From Olavius sp. associated proteobacterium Delta 1 (GTDB lineage Bacteria > Desulfobacterota > Desulfobacteria > Desulfobacterales > JAFDCJ01): a stretch of 64,000 nt of DNA. Under the pieces are notes generated by a model, which did not search any database, was not told the origin of the DNA, and worked only from the letters and a program-made list of their open reading frames with translations. Location of the stretch: assembly GCA_902749685.1 (NCBI GenBank), contig CACVKW010001192.1, positions 1 to 64,000 of the forward strand, read 5' to 3'. Shown here in pieces: positions 50,332 through 59,546 of the stretch. Both the position numbers and the translations under genes were made by a program. Every line of letters starts with the position of its first letter. The first letter of the stretch is position 1.

Positions 50332-50898
50332 TCATGCTTTTTTCTGGTTATCGTCTTTCGGTGTTTTACCATCCGGGTAGATTCTGTTTCGGTAAACTTC
50401 TCTCACCAATTGTTTCAGCTCCCGAACTTCTTCCTCGATGCTTTTTTGATCCGTAGCGTAAACAAGATCTGCGGCACCGTAATATTTATCTCTGGATTTT
50501 TGCCATATCATCCGGATATCTTCTTCTACGGTAGTGCCGACATTAACACGGGGGCGATCCGCCAATTTAACCCGCCGGATCAATTCTTCTAAAGAGGCAG
50601 TCATCAGGATGACCAAACCGCTTCCTTGGATAACATCCAAGTTCCATTCATAGCGCACCGTTCCGCCTCCCAGGCAGATGATCGAATTCTCAAATTTGGC
50701 AAACCGCTTACAAATTGAGTATTCCAGCTCCCGGAAAGCCACCCAGCCTTCTTCTTCTACCAGCTTATGGAAAGAGTATCCCAGAATTCGGTCCATTTCC
50801 TGATCAAGGTCATAAAAATCAAGCGCCAGGCTTTGCGCCAGGCGTTTGCCGATGGTCGTCTTACCGGAGCCAATCATGCCGCAAAAGTAGATATTCAT
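50332..50898 (-). CDS. aroK: Shikimate kinase
   Basis: A 188-residue cytosolic kinase phosphorylating shikimate in aromatic amino-acid synthesis. The P-loop GMIGSGKTT is near residue 7-15 and the shikimate-binding DLDQEMD near 31. The Walker B region FRELEYS is near 56, CLGGGTV near 76-82, and the lid with ADRPRV near 114. It has a short charged C-terminal tail. A stand-alone aroK with no other shikimate genes nearby. It is convergent with the GT39-like gene across an 82-base gap. Confidence 0.88.
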   Translation of the reverse strand: MNIYFCGMIGSGKTTIGKRLAQSLALDFYDLDQEMDRILGYSFHKLVEEEGWVAFRELEYSICKRFAKFENSIICLGGGTVRYEWNLDVIQGSGLVILMTASLEELIRRVKLADRPRVNVGTTVEEDIRMIWQKSRDKYYGAADLVYATDQKSIEEEVRELKQLVREVYRNRIYPDGKTPKDDNQKKA

Positions 50899-50999
50899 TT
50901 ATTACGAATTCCTAAATTAGATCTATGTCCAATTTTCATGCAATTGCGGAACGTACAAAGGTTCACAGCCATTTTTTCAAGCTAAATGACGAGTTCAAG

Positions 51000-52481
51000 T
51001 TAGCGCCTGAACTCGTTTAAACCTTGAAATAGATCCGCCTTGGTTTCGAGATAGTTTTCAAATAGTAGGGCCAGCTTTTGGTATGTCTGTGTATGTTCAC
51101 GATTGGGCCGGAAACGTTTTGCCACTTTTATCCATTCAGCGGAGATTTCCGGCAGCGATCGGGCTTTATCCAGTGCGGCCATACAGAAAAGAGCCGTACC
51201 CAGGCAGGTGGCCTCGGTAATCGATAGTTTTTGGATTTCCAGGCCGGACACGTCCGATCGAATTTGGTTCCACACATCAATGGTTGCACCACCGCCCACA
51301 ATGTTCAGCGCGCGCGGGTGCAGTCGATTTTGTGACAAGATATCCAGTAATTTCAGGATGCGCAACGCACATCCTTCCATGACAGCCCGCAGAAAATGTT
51401 CGCTTTTGTGATTCGGTGTCAACCCGATAACTGCTCCGGTCAAATACTCCTTCCAGTACGGTGATCGTTCGCCGGTTAAACCTGGAAATATTAGAAGACC
51501 ATCTGACCCGGGCGGCAGGGCCGTTATATTTTTTTCAAGCTTGGGAACCGAAACCTGCAGCAACTGCTCAAAATATTGCAGGCTGCCGCCCGATAAGCCC
51601 AGGGGTCCGCCGACCAGATAGGTGCCCGGCAGCATACCGGAGTTGACGCTCAGGGCGAGACTGGGGTTGCGGGGTGCCGGCATACAGCACATCATCAAAA
51701 CATCCGTTGTGCCGGATACCAGAACGGCTTTGCCGTCATCCAGGATACCCGCTCCATACATGGCGGTGGTTCCATCAGAACTCCCGGTAATAATTGGTGT
51801 GCCGCCGGTCAGATCCAGTTGTGCGGCGGCCGACGCGCAGAGGGTGCCGGCCATGGTCGTTGCCGGCAGCGGGGCCGCAAAAAGGCCCGGCTTGATGTTG
51901 AGGGCCGCCAGAATGCCGGACGCCAGTTTTCCAGTGTATACGTTGTATACCCCTGAATAATCAAGATGGGCAACATCCGTCTGGATGTTGCCGCTTAAGC
52001 GTCTTATAATTTCATCCTTGAGACCAATGATATGTTCCAGTTTTTTAGCTGTCTCCGACCTGTGTCTCTCAAGCCATTTGATCTTTGGCGCCAGAAGCAA
52101 CGGGCTGGGCTTGCGGCCGGTTATGGCAAAGAATTTTTCGTCCGGGAAAAGTTGTCGGATTTTTTCTGTCTCAAGGGTTGCCCGGTTATCCGCATAGGTA
52201 ATGGCCGGCATCAGCGGTTGACCGGCTTTGTCCAGAAACACATAACCCAGCATCCCGCTGACACCGATGGCGTCAAACGTGGTGCCGGGATGCCTGTTAA
52301 CTTCGGATTTGATTACCTGTTGAACCAGCAGCCAGAGCCGGTCAGTATCTATTTCAGCAAAGGCCGCCCGGGGTTGATCTATCCTGATCGGACCACGGCT
52401 TTGGGACAGGATTTCACCTTTCCCCGAAACCACCGCGGCCCGGCAGCCCGACGTACCAATGTCTATTACAAGGAAATTCAT
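51000..52481 (-). CDS. FGGY-family carbohydrate kinase (xylulokinase-like)
   Basis: A 493-residue cytosolic sugar kinase. The N-terminal phosphate-1 motif is VIDIGTSGCRAAVV near residue 4, a substrate-side Asp is in TYADNRAT near 97, GSSDGTTAMYG near 235 is the FGGY N/C junction region, and the C-terminal signature is VGGGATIDVWNQIRSDVSG near 397-415. Xylulokinase or gluconate/erythritol-type kinases are possible; motifs alone do not separate them. The ATG at 52481 begins the beta strand directly; a TTG at 52502 gives a useless extension. Confidence 0.85.
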   Translation of the reverse strand: MNFLVIDIGTSGCRAAVVSGKGEILSQSRGPIRIDQPRAAFAEIDTDRLWLLVQQVIKSEVNRHPGTTFDAIGVSGMLGYVFLDKAGQPLMPAITYADNRATLETEKIRQLFPDEKFFAITGRKPSPLLLAPKIKWLERHRSETAKKLEHIIGLKDEIIRRLSGNIQTDVAHLDYSGVYNVYTGKLASGILAALNIKPGLFAAPLPATTMAGTLCASAAAQLDLTGGTPIITGSSDGTTAMYGAGILDDGKAVLVSGTTDVLMMCCMPAPRNPSLALSVNSGMLPGTYLVGGPLGLSGGSLQYFEQLLQVSVPKLEKNITALPPGSDGLLIFPGLTGERSPYWKEYLTGAVIGLTPNHKSEHFLRAVMEGCALRILKLLDILSQNRLHPRALNIVGGGATIDVWNQIRSDVSGLEIQKLSITEATCLGTALFCMAALDKARSLPEISAEWIKVAKRFRPNREHTQTYQKLALLFENYLETKADLFQGLNEFRR

Positions 52482-52575
52482 AGGCTTTGGACTATCTGTC
52501 AAATGTGAGCAATGCCCACCCTACACCTCCCCGACTGCTCAGATACTTGATCAAGAGACGGTAATGATCCTAATT

Positions 52576-52771
52576 CATCCAGTATCCAGCATCGAGTATC
52601 CAGCATCCAGTATCGAGTATCCAGCATCCAGTATCGAGTATCCAGCATCCAGTATCGAGTATCCAGCATCCAGCATCGAGTATCCAGCATCCAGTATCGA
52701 GTATCCAGCATCCAGCATCGAGTATCCAGCATCCAGCATCGAGTATCCAGCATCCAGCATCGAGTATCCAG
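52576..52771. repeat. heptamer tandem array, 28 units (YATCSAG), 21-bp higher-order period
   Basis: 196 bases made only of 7-base units of the form YATCSAG (CATCCAG, TATCCAG, CATCGAG, TATCGAG). After the first four units they are organised as eight 21-base triplets CATCCAG-YATCGAG-TATCCAG. It lies between an FGGY kinase and a URO-D gene. Open frames across it on both strands encode only the repeat (IEYPASS or MLDTRCW type) and are not genes. Confidence 0.9.
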
Positions 52772-52846
52772 CATCTTGCCCTTTTACCAGGGACCATCCT
52801 AATTATAGGCGGCGTCATTTCAATCATCCGCTCAGCCGGTTACCGA

Positions 52847-53785
52847 TTACGTGTTCCCCGCCGCCTTGGTTTCGTCCACAATCGCCAGCATTGAAGGCGG
52901 GTATCCCCATGTATCGCTGCTGCAGCCATTGGCCAGGAAAAATCGCGTTTTACCCCCCAGTTCGATTGCTTCGCGGACATGATTTCTTAAGAATTCCCTG
53001 GTGGTTCGGGCGACGATTTTTTGATTGATTCCGCCCATGACGCAGCCCTTGATCCGCTCTTTGACCCATTTCAAAGATGGACCCTTTGGACTCCGATCCC
53101 ACCAGCTGAAAATGTCGACCGGAAAATCCAGCACATCTTCAAAATATAAATCCTCGCCGTGGATATGAGCAGTATTCATTTTTCCCAGGGCGGATATGGC
53201 TTCAAATACTTTCACGACAGGCGGCTTTACAAACCGCAGAAAATTCTCCCTGCTGATCAGCTCACTGGCGGCCGGCAACGACATAAAAATACCTGCTGTT
53301 CCTATCGCTAGTGACTTTTTGCAATATTCGATCAGATTGTCGGCAACTATATCCAGTGCCGCCAGCAGCGCATCAGGCTCTTCGACCATCAGGGCATCGA
53401 TGTTTTCGCCCGCCATATTGCGGCGCATGCTCTGCCAGGGATCAAAGACGGTATCGATAAAATACGCTTTGCCTTTCAGCTCTTGACTGATGACTTTTAA
53501 AGCTTTGAACTGTTCCTGCCAGTCGCATTTCTCCACATCAAAGTGCGTGATGCGTTTCAAGTCGTCCTTGGTCTTTACCGCGTCCAGGCCTTCCGGCGGC
53601 AGATAGAAATAATCATTCATCACTTTCAGGTAATCAAAGTCGTAATAATTAAAATACTCTGTGGTAATTTTGGCAAATTGCTCACCGCCGGCATGCTGAA
53701 CCCCAAAGTGATACCACAGCGTAACCGGCGGGCGATCCACCGCTTCTCCGTTTAGAACTCGATCGACTCTTTCAATTTTATCCAT
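52847..53785 (-). CDS. Uroporphyrinogen decarboxylase (URO-D) family protein
   Basis: A 312-residue protein with the URO-D TIM-barrel pattern: RVDRVLNGEAVDRPPVTLWYHFG near residue 6, FDYLKVMNDYFYLPPEG near 50, HIHGEDLYFEDVLDFPVDIFSWWDRS near 210 and GGINQKIV near 251. In anaerobes most members act as methyltransferases or have unknown substrates, not heme biosynthesis. No corrinoid protein or other methyltransferase lies beside it. The start ATG at 53785 follows AAAGGAATT. Confidence 0.8.
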   Translation of the reverse strand: MDKIERVDRVLNGEAVDRPPVTLWYHFGVQHAGGEQFAKITTEYFNYYDFDYLKVMNDYFYLPPEGLDAVKTKDDLKRITHFDVEKCDWQEQFKALKVISQELKGKAYFIDTVFDPWQSMRRNMAGENIDALMVEEPDALLAALDIVADNLIEYCKKSLAIGTAGIFMSLPAASELISRENFLRFVKPPVVKVFEAISALGKMNTAHIHGEDLYFEDVLDFPVDIFSWWDRSPKGPSLKWVKERIKGCVMGGINQKIVARTTREFLRNHVREAIELGGKTRFFLANGCSSDTWGYPPSMLAIVDETKAAGNT

Positions 53786-53808
53786 CAACTAATTCCTTTC
53801 CAATATGG

Positions 53809-53930
53809 GTTCAAAGGTTCAATGTTCGACGTTCATTTTTAATCTTTTATATGTAACATTTAGGTTTTTCTACGATTAGACTGGCTGTTTTTCAAGCCAG
53901 TGGCGGCGCTGAACTTTGAACCTTGAACCC
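53809..53930. repeat. palindromic spacer with GGTTCAA arms and an inner 7-bp hairpin
   Basis: GGGTTCAAAGGTTCAATGTTCG (left) is roughly complementary to GAACTTTGAACCTTGAACCC (right). Inside, ACTGGCT (53880-53886) pairs with AGCCAGT (53895-53901) around GTTTTTCA. It lies after livF and before the URO-D gene; the inner hairpin could limit read-through but lacks a T-run. Confidence 0.55.
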
Positions 53931-53951
53931 AGAACGGTTATCTAACCCTTT

Positions 53952-54662
53952 TTAAGCTACTCCGAGATAGGCTTTCTGCATCTGGGGATTGTTCAATAGT
54001 TTCCGGGCGGTATCATACAGCACGATTTCACCCGTCTGAAGGACATATCCCCGACTGGCGATAGACAGAGCCATATTTGCATTTTGTTCCACCAGGAGTA
54101 TGGATACGCCCCGGGTTTGGTTGATCTGTTGAATGATCTCAAAAATTTTATCCACAAAAAGAGGTGACAGACCCATCGAAGGCTCGTCCATGATCAGCAG
54201 TTTGGGACGGGCCATCAAGGCTCTGGCCATGGCAACCATTTGTTGCTCTCCACCGCTAAGTGTTGATGCCAGCTGTCGGTATCGATCTTTGACCACCGGA
54301 AAAAGGTCGTACATGCGCTCGATGTCTTCGAGGATTTCTTTTTTATCTTTACGGACATAAGCGCCCATGCGCAAATTCTCATAAACCGTTAGATACGGAA
54401 ACAGGCGCCGGGCTTCAAGCACGGGAGATATACCTGCCCGTACGATTGCAGAAGGCGACAGCTTTTCAATTCTTTGCCCTAGAAATTCGATTTCACCCTG
54501 CCTGGGTCTCACCAGCCCCAGGATGGTTTTCATGGTGGTGGACTTGCCGCAGGCATTCCCGCCCAGCAAGGAGACGATTTCACCTTGTTCAACACTCAGC
54601 GAAACATTGCGTAATGCCTGTATCGGTCCGTAAAACGTGTCGATGTTACTCAGCTTGAGCAC
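53952..54662 (-). CDS. livF: Branched-chain amino-acid ABC transporter ATPase
   Basis: A 236-residue cytosolic ATPase of the Liv (HAAT) system. Walker A is LGGNACGKSTT (Cys in the place of the usual Ala/Gly), the signature LSGGEQQMV is near 138, Walker B LLIMDEPS near 158 and the switch His/Gln region VEQN near 190. The longer frame to 54758 runs back into livG; a GTG at 54662 has GGGGGA seven bases upstream and opens with the standard LivF start (LKLSNIDTFYG). It overlaps livG by 17 bases. Confidence 0.9.
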   Translation of the reverse strand: MLKLSNIDTFYGPIQALRNVSLSVEQGEIVSLLGGNACGKSTTMKTILGLVRPRQGEIEFLGQRIEKLSPSAIVRAGISPVLEARRLFPYLTVYENLRMGAYVRKDKKEILEDIERMYDLFPVVKDRYRQLASTLSGGEQQMVAMARALMARPKLLIMDEPSMGLSPLFVDKIFEIIQQINQTRGVSILLVEQNANMALSIASRGYVLQTGEIVLYDTARKLLNNPQMQKAYLGVA

Positions 54663-55428
54663 GTTGGCGTCCCCCCATGTAAGCTTCGATGACGTCATTG
54701 TTGGCGGCAATCTGATCCGGTGTACCTTCGGCGATCTTCTCTCCGTGATCCAGCACAATAATACGATCGGAAACCGTCATCACCACCTTCATTTTATGTT
54801 CAATGACCATGACCGTGTGGCCGCGCTCCCGAATCAAACGGATCAAGTCAACGATTCCCTGGGTTTCATGGGGATTCATGCCGGCAGTGGGTTCATCCAG
54901 CAAAATTAAGCGGGGCTCGGATACCAGGGCCCGGGCAATTTCAAGGCGTCTGCGGTTGGCGTAGGAAAGCATGTTGGCATACTGGGTCAGGCGGGGCAAG
55001 AGTCTCTCACCGAATAAGGACAATACCTCACGGCACTTTTCCCTTGAAGTTGTTTCCTCCCGGGCGACCCGGGGTGGACGCAAAAGGGCACTGAAAATTC
55101 CGGTGCGGCCTTTATAGTCGTTGCCCACCATGACATTATCCTGGACCGTCATACGATTAAACAGGCGAATATGCTGGAATGTCCGCGCAATCCCCTGCCG
55201 GGCCACTTCATGGGGCTGCAGACCGACCAGTTCGGTATCCTCAAATTTTATCGATCCGGTGTTGGGCGGCATGGTTCCCGTGATGCAGTTAAACAGGGTT
55301 GTCTTGCCGGCACCATTGGGTCCGATAAGGCTGATGATATCACCGGCATTAATCTGCAGGGAAACATCGTGAAGCGCCTCCAGCCCCCCGAAGTCCTTAG
55401 TTACGTCTGTGATTTCCAGCAGTGCCAT
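54646..55428 (-). CDS. livG: Branched-chain amino-acid ABC transporter ATPase
   Basis: A 260-residue ATPase with Walker A GPNGAGKTT near 36, the LivG-type insertion RTFQHIRLFNRMTVQDNVMVG near 85-105, a signature region LSYANRRRLEIARAL near 155 (degenerate LSGGQ, as usual in LivG), Walker B LILLDEPTAGMNP near 173 and IEHKM near 205. It partners with LivF. It starts two bases after livM on the same strand. Confidence 0.93.
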   Translation of the reverse strand: MALLEITDVTKDFGGLEALHDVSLQINAGDIISLIGPNGAGKTTLFNCITGTMPPNTGSIKFEDTELVGLQPHEVARQGIARTFQHIRLFNRMTVQDNVMVGNDYKGRTGIFSALLRPPRVAREETTSREKCREVLSLFGERLLPRLTQYANMLSYANRRRLEIARALVSEPRLILLDEPTAGMNPHETQGIVDLIRLIRERGHTVMVIEHKMKVVMTVSDRIIVLDHGEKIAEGTPDQIAANNDVIEAYMGGRQRAQAE

Positions 55429-55430
55429 TT

Positions 55431-56438
55431 TTACTGTGTCGGTAAAAATTTGTCTCCCCGGGTGTAGACAGCCTGTTGTTGATCGTCAAACCGGGTCAGT
55501 CGCAGGCTATAGTTCTTGCCGCCCAGCAATCCCTGGCGACGTACCAGCATCATAACAATTAAAACGCTGCCGTATACCAGCATCCGGTATTCCTGCAAAA
55601 ACCGAAAGACTTCCGGAATAATAATCAAAACAGCTGCGCCGACCACCGGGCCAATCAGGTTGCCCTGCCCGCCAAACGCCAGCATGGCAAGCAAAATGAA
55701 CGACTCATATATATAAAAGCTGTCCGGGCTGATATATTTGATAAAGTGGGCATAATAACTTCCGGCAATACCGGCATAAAACGCGGCCAGCACAAAGGCC
55801 TGTACTTTATAGCGCGTTGTGTGGACCCCCATGGCTTCAGCTGCCAACTCGTTTTCACGAATTCCCACCAGCGCACGGCCGAAGCGGCAGGTCATCAGGC
55901 GGTGCATGCTCCCAATGGTCAGCAATACCAGGAAAAAGATAAGGTAGTAATATTGGACCCGGGACTCAATTATATAACCGAAAATACTGGGAGATGGGAT
56001 ATCCATGATTCCCAGCGGACCATTGGTGAAGCTCATCCAGTTTTGTAATACCAGAAAGAAGATCATATTAAAGCCCAGTGTTGCCAGTGTCATATAAATC
56101 CCTGAAAGACGCAGGGTGGGCTTGGCTATCACATATCCGAAGACGCCGGCAATGATACCCGAACCCAACATGGCCAGTGGAAAGGGGAATCCCACCTCCA
56201 TGACCAGTTTGGCCGATGCGTAGGCCCCGATGCCGTAGAAGGCTGCATGGCCGATGGAGAGCAGACCGACATACCCGTTTAGCAGGTTCAGGCTCAATGC
56301 CAGAATTGAATATATGCCGATGAAAATCAGGATTTGAATATAATAATGATTGCTGATAAACAGGGGGATGAGCGCTAAAACTGCGACAATAGCGAGATAA
56401 GGTAAATTGGCCAGAATGCGTCGTGATATGCGAGTCAT
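55431..56438 (-). CDS. livM: Branched-chain amino-acid ABC transporter permease
   Basis: A 335-residue permease with about nine hydrophobic helices. The Liv hallmark LNGYVGLLSIGHAAFYGIGAY is near residue 50 (quoted here as SIGHAAFYGIGAY), and the coupling helix ENELAAEAMGVHTTRYK is near 195 (as NELAAEAMGV). The ATG at 56438 overlaps the livH stop by one base (TGATG). Confidence 0.92.
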   Translation of the reverse strand: MTRISRRILANLPYLAIVAVLALIPLFISNHYYIQILIFIGIYSILALSLNLLNGYVGLLSIGHAAFYGIGAYASAKLVMEVGFPFPLAMLGSGIIAGVFGYVIAKPTLRLSGIYMTLATLGFNMIFFLVLQNWMSFTNGPLGIMDIPSPSIFGYIIESRVQYYYLIFFLVLLTIGSMHRLMTCRFGRALVGIRENELAAEAMGVHTTRYKVQAFVLAAFYAGIAGSYYAHFIKYISPDSFYIYESFILLAMLAFGGQGNLIGPVVGAAVLIIIPEVFRFLQEYRMLVYGSVLIVMMLVRRQGLLGGKNYSLRLTRFDDQQQAVYTRGDKFLPTQ

Positions 56439-57343
56439 CAATCACCCCGGGCCTGTATCAGCTCCCTGCCGCCGAATAGTCCGCCCGGCCGAAAAAGCAG
56501 GATCAGAAACATAAACAGGAACGAAAAGATATGACGAAAATTGGAAGCCCCAAATTCAACTGAAAACGTTTCTACGACGCCGATGAGCAATCCGGCCACC
56601 ACCGCACCCGGCAAACTGGTAAGCCCGCCAACGACGCTTGCGCTAAAGGCTTTTAACCCATACAATCCGCCCATGGTCGGATAGAATAGATTATAATAGA
56701 CGCCAATCAGAACCCCGGCGACACCGCCCAGCATGGAGCCAATAGCGAAAGCGACCATAAAAATTCCGTTTACCCTGACACCCATGGCATAGGCGGCCTC
56801 GTAATCCTGTGCGGTGGCCCGGATCACCATCCCGAGTTTGGTTTTATTGATCAGGACATACAGCAAAGCCATCAACAGCACGGTGATACCCAGAACAGCC
56901 ATTTGCAGAAATGAAATGTATACGCCGGCGATTTCAATTTCACCATAGTCCAGTTTATCCAGCAGGGAATAGGGCAGTGCCCGGGTTTCGGGGCCCCAGA
57001 TCAGCTGAGCCGCGTTTACCAGCAGAATGGAGATCCCGATCGTGACCAGCAAGGAGGTGGCATGGGGCGCATCGCGTAGAAAGTGGAAGGCTAAGATTTC
57101 GATGATGACGCCCAACAGGGCGGTGGCGGCCAGCGCCACAGCCAGAGCAAGAAAAAAACTGGGGTGCAGCAGCCTGATGATTTCAAAGCCCATATAGGCG
57201 CCGATCATGTAGACTTCACCGTGGGCAAAAGTTACCATGCGCAGGGTTCCGAAAATCATGGTAAACCCTAACGCCAACAGAGCGTAAACACTTCCCTGGG
57301 TGATTCCATTGATAAACTGCTCAAAGAGGATTTGAAAGTCCAT
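56438..57343 (-). CDS. livH: Branched-chain amino-acid ABC transporter permease
   Basis: A 301-residue permease with about eight helices. It has the typical N terminus QGSVYALLALGFTMIFGTLR (near 16) and VTFAHGEVYMIGAY, and the coupling segment RATAQDYEAAYAMGVRVN near 178. It lies 200 bases downstream of livK, separated by a repeat and a strong hairpin. Confidence 0.92.
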   Translation of the reverse strand: MDFQILFEQFINGITQGSVYALLALGFTMIFGTLRMVTFAHGEVYMIGAYMGFEIIRLLHPSFFLALAVALAATALLGVIIEILAFHFLRDAPHATSLLVTIGISILLVNAAQLIWGPETRALPYSLLDKLDYGEIEIAGVYISFLQMAVLGITVLLMALLYVLINKTKLGMVIRATAQDYEAAYAMGVRVNGIFMVAFAIGSMLGGVAGVLIGVYYNLFYPTMGGLYGLKAFSASVVGGLTSLPGAVVAGLLIGVVETFSVEFGASNFRHIFSFLFMFLILLFRPGGLFGGRELIQARGD

Positions 57344-57360
57344 AGGCGGTCAATTTAAAA

Positions 57361-57422
57361 TTGAAGATTGTAAATTGAATATTTGTGGATGTCGCTTCGC
57401 TCCGTCTTTTTTAAAATCGATC
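57361..57422. repeat. dispersed repeat, family A, second copy
   Basis: The sequence from TTGAAGATTG through TGTCGCTTCGCTC to AAAATCGATC repeats 9992-10052 with about six changes and a short T-run length difference. It lies in the livK-livH spacer, inside the transport operon. Confidence 0.75.
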
Positions 57423-57472
57423 GTTCGACCCTGTCATTTGATCTTGAGGCCGGTTTGCTGGATATCCCAATT

Positions 57473-57513
57473 GCGAAAGCACGAAATATAATGGAACCTA
57501 TTCGTGCTTTCGC
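57473..57513. terminator. perfect 13-bp hairpin between livK and livH (attenuator or mRNA stabiliser)
   Basis: GCGAAAGCACGAA (57473-57485) is exactly complementary to TTCGTGCTTTCGC (57501-57513) with a 15-base loop. It begins 31 bases after the livK stop. There is no T-run on the minus-strand side, so partial read-through is expected. A hairpin here would favour excess of the binding protein over the membrane parts, a common arrangement in binding-protein operons. Confidence 0.6.
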
Positions 57514-57543
57514 TGTGAATTTCACCTGGGGTCAGGTGGTCGG

Positions 57544-58686
57544 TTATGGTTGATACAATACCCACTCGCCGTTTTTAATCATAATCCGGACCAGTTCTTT
57601 TTCCGGGTCATGACTGTTGGCAAAAGAAATGGATCCGGTGGCACCTTGAAAACCTTTCAGGGATACCAGTGCATCCTTGACTTTGGCCCGGTCGTCAACC
57701 CCTGCCTTTTGCAGGGCCGCGATCATCAGGTTGGCGGCATCGTAGGCCAGGGCGGCGAATTGATTCGGCACGGCACCGTAATGGGCCTGATATTCCCGGG
57801 TGAACTCCCGGGCCGCCGGTCGGGGATCGGCACTAAAATAATTCGCGGGGATGATAATTCCCTCAACCGCCTCACCGCCCAACTCAATCGTTTTCTGGGA
57901 AAACAATGAACTGTTTGCCATCACCACCGGTTTAAACCGCATGCGCTTGGCCTGATTTAAAATGGCCGTGGCATCCGCATAAAAGGTGGGCAAATATATT
58001 AGATCCGGTTTCAACCGTTTCAATTTGGTCAAGATTGCCGTAAAGTCCTTTTCTCCAGTTACAAACGCTTCTTCGGCGACAATTTCCGCTCCAAGATTGC
58101 GGGCTTCCAGGGTAAAGTATTTATTCGCGTCCACCCCCCAGTCATTGTTGATATAAATGGTGGCAAGTTTCTTTTTGCCGAGATCCTTAACCGCCCACCT
58201 GGCATTATACGGGCCTTCGTAGCCCTGGGTGGCCACCACGCGGAACATGTTTTGCCCCCTCTTGGTAAAGCCCATGTGGGAAGCCGTTGGTGAAAGCTGG
58301 GTCATATCGGCTTTTTCATAAATAGGGGCCGCCGCCATGCTGCTGGAGCTGCTGAAATCACCGATTTCGGCAATAATATCCGGATCTGCGACGAATTTTT
58401 CGGCAATCAGCACCGATTCCTTGGGATCGCCGCGACTGTCTGAAATTACCAGTTCGATACGCTTTCCATGAACGCCCCCCATACGGTTGGCCCGGTCGAT
58501 AACCATTGTCACGGACCGTTTGAAATCATTGCCGTACTCGGCCCAATCGCCGGTCAACGGCGCTGATAAACCGATTTTAACGGCATCCTCTGCGGCTGCC
58601 GCCCGGGGTGTGTTAATGACTCCCGCTGTTATGATACTCAATGCAAACAAGCCAATGAAAAATAAGAATAAAGTCCTTCTGGTCAT
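57544..58686 (-). CDS. livK: Branched-chain amino-acid ABC transporter substrate-binding protein
   Basis: A 380-residue periplasmic binding protein (Peripla_BP_6 type). It has a Sec signal peptide (residues 1-33, ending PRAAAAED), then KIGLSAPLTGDWAEYG near 37 and a hinge region SSSMAAAPIYEKADM near 113. The frame is open to 58806, where AAGGAGC precedes an ATG, but GGAAGGAGG directly before the ATG at 58686 and the signal peptide decide the start. The ligand may be an amino acid or, as in many anaerobes, an amide or aromatic acid. It is first in livKHMGF. Confidence 0.92.
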   Translation of the reverse strand: MTRRTLFLFFIGLFALSIITAGVINTPRAAAAEDAVKIGLSAPLTGDWAEYGNDFKRSVTMVIDRANRMGGVHGKRIELVISDSRGDPKESVLIAEKFVADPDIIAEIGDFSSSSSMAAAPIYEKADMTQLSPTASHMGFTKRGQNMFRVVATQGYEGPYNARWAVKDLGKKKLATIYINNDWGVDANKYFTLEARNLGAEIVAEEAFVTGEKDFTAILTKLKRLKPDLIYLPTFYADATAILNQAKRMRFKPVVMANSSLFSQKTIELGGEAVEGIIIPANYFSADPRPAAREFTREYQAHYGAVPNQFAALAYDAANLMIAALQKAGVDDRAKVKDALVSLKGFQGATGSISFANSHDPEKELVRIMIKNGEWVLYQP

Positions 58687-58890
58687 AACCGCCTCCTTCC
58701 TTAAGGGGTTAAAGGTTATTGGTGCTATGGTCTTCCAGATAAAGTTTTTGGGCTGCTTTATCAGTCGCCTCCCGTTGACAACGTACTGCTTGTACGCCTT
58801 GCTCATGGAAGCTCCTTCTAGTCCGCCTGAGTTAATGACAAAAACATTATCTGAAAGCCTATACTGACACCCCGATTTGGAGACTGCATT

Positions 58891-59544
58891 TTAAAGCAGT
58901 CGCATTTTGATTTTCTCGATAAAGTATTGAATGTGCTGCTCCATGTGGCGGCTGGCACGTTTTGCATCCCCCTCTGCAAGGGCCTGGTATATATTCTTCA
59001 TCTGGTTGAGGATATCCTCGTTGGGGACGACCTGGCTCAGGGAGGAACTCCACAGGCGTGCGCAACGGTAATGAAGATTATCCAGAAATTCCTCTAATAT
59101 CTGATTCTGAGCCGCCTGCAGGATGATGCGATGAAACCGCTTCTCTAACTCTATTAGACGATGGTGCCGGTGCTGATCATCTTCCCCGTTGAGTTGAATC
59201 ACTTCCTGAATGACATCATCCAGTGCTTTTAAGTTCTCAGAATCGATGCGCTCAACTGCCAGCTCAACGGCCAGGGATTCGAGTTTAATTTTCACCTCAA
59301 AAGCGCAACGGATTTCATTGATGTCAATCGGTGAAACATTGGTACCGAAGCGGGGAATGATTGTGACCAGCTTCATGCTTTCAAGCTTGGCCAATGCCTC
59401 CCGCAACGGGGTTCGACTAACATTAAACTCCCGGCAGAGGTCCTTCTCGGATAAACTCATCCCTGGTGGATAATCTCCGTGAACAATCCGGTCTCTTAGC
59501 CTTTGAAAAATGTTTCGATGGAGCAGGTTTTCTCTTAAAGCCAT
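58891..59544 (-). CDS. GntR-family regulator with FCD (FadR C-terminal) domain
   Basis: A 217-residue transcription factor. The winged helix occupies residues 8-72: FQRLRDRIVHGDYPPGM, then LSEKDLCREFNVSRTPLREAL. The FCD ligand domain occupies about 80-205, with conserved Asp and His residues for metal and effector binding (near DDQHRHHRLIELEKRFHR and YQALAEGD). It is located directly upstream of livK on the same strand, 204 bases away, and likely controls it and itself. Two palindromes and a promoter lie in its own upstream region. Confidence 0.9.
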   Translation of the reverse strand: MALRENLLHRNIFQRLRDRIVHGDYPPGMSLSEKDLCREFNVSRTPLREALAKLESMKLVTIIPRFGTNVSPIDINEIRCAFEVKIKLESLAVELAVERIDSENLKALDDVIQEVIQLNGEDDQHRHHRLIELEKRFHRIILQAAQNQILEEFLDNLHYRCARLWSSSLSQVVPNEDILNQMKNIYQALAEGDAKRASRHMEQHIQYFIEKIKMRLL

Positions 59545-59546
59545 TG

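Noticed and set aside
52576-52771. CRISPR array
   Set aside because: Units are contiguous heptamers without spacers, and no cas gene is in the window.
52499-53028. Open frames on both strands over the heptamer array (products of IEYPASS or MLDTRCW repeats)
   Set aside because: They exist only because the repeat unit is a multiple of 7 bases with a 21-base period; no ribosome site, no family, and three overlapping frames are equally open.
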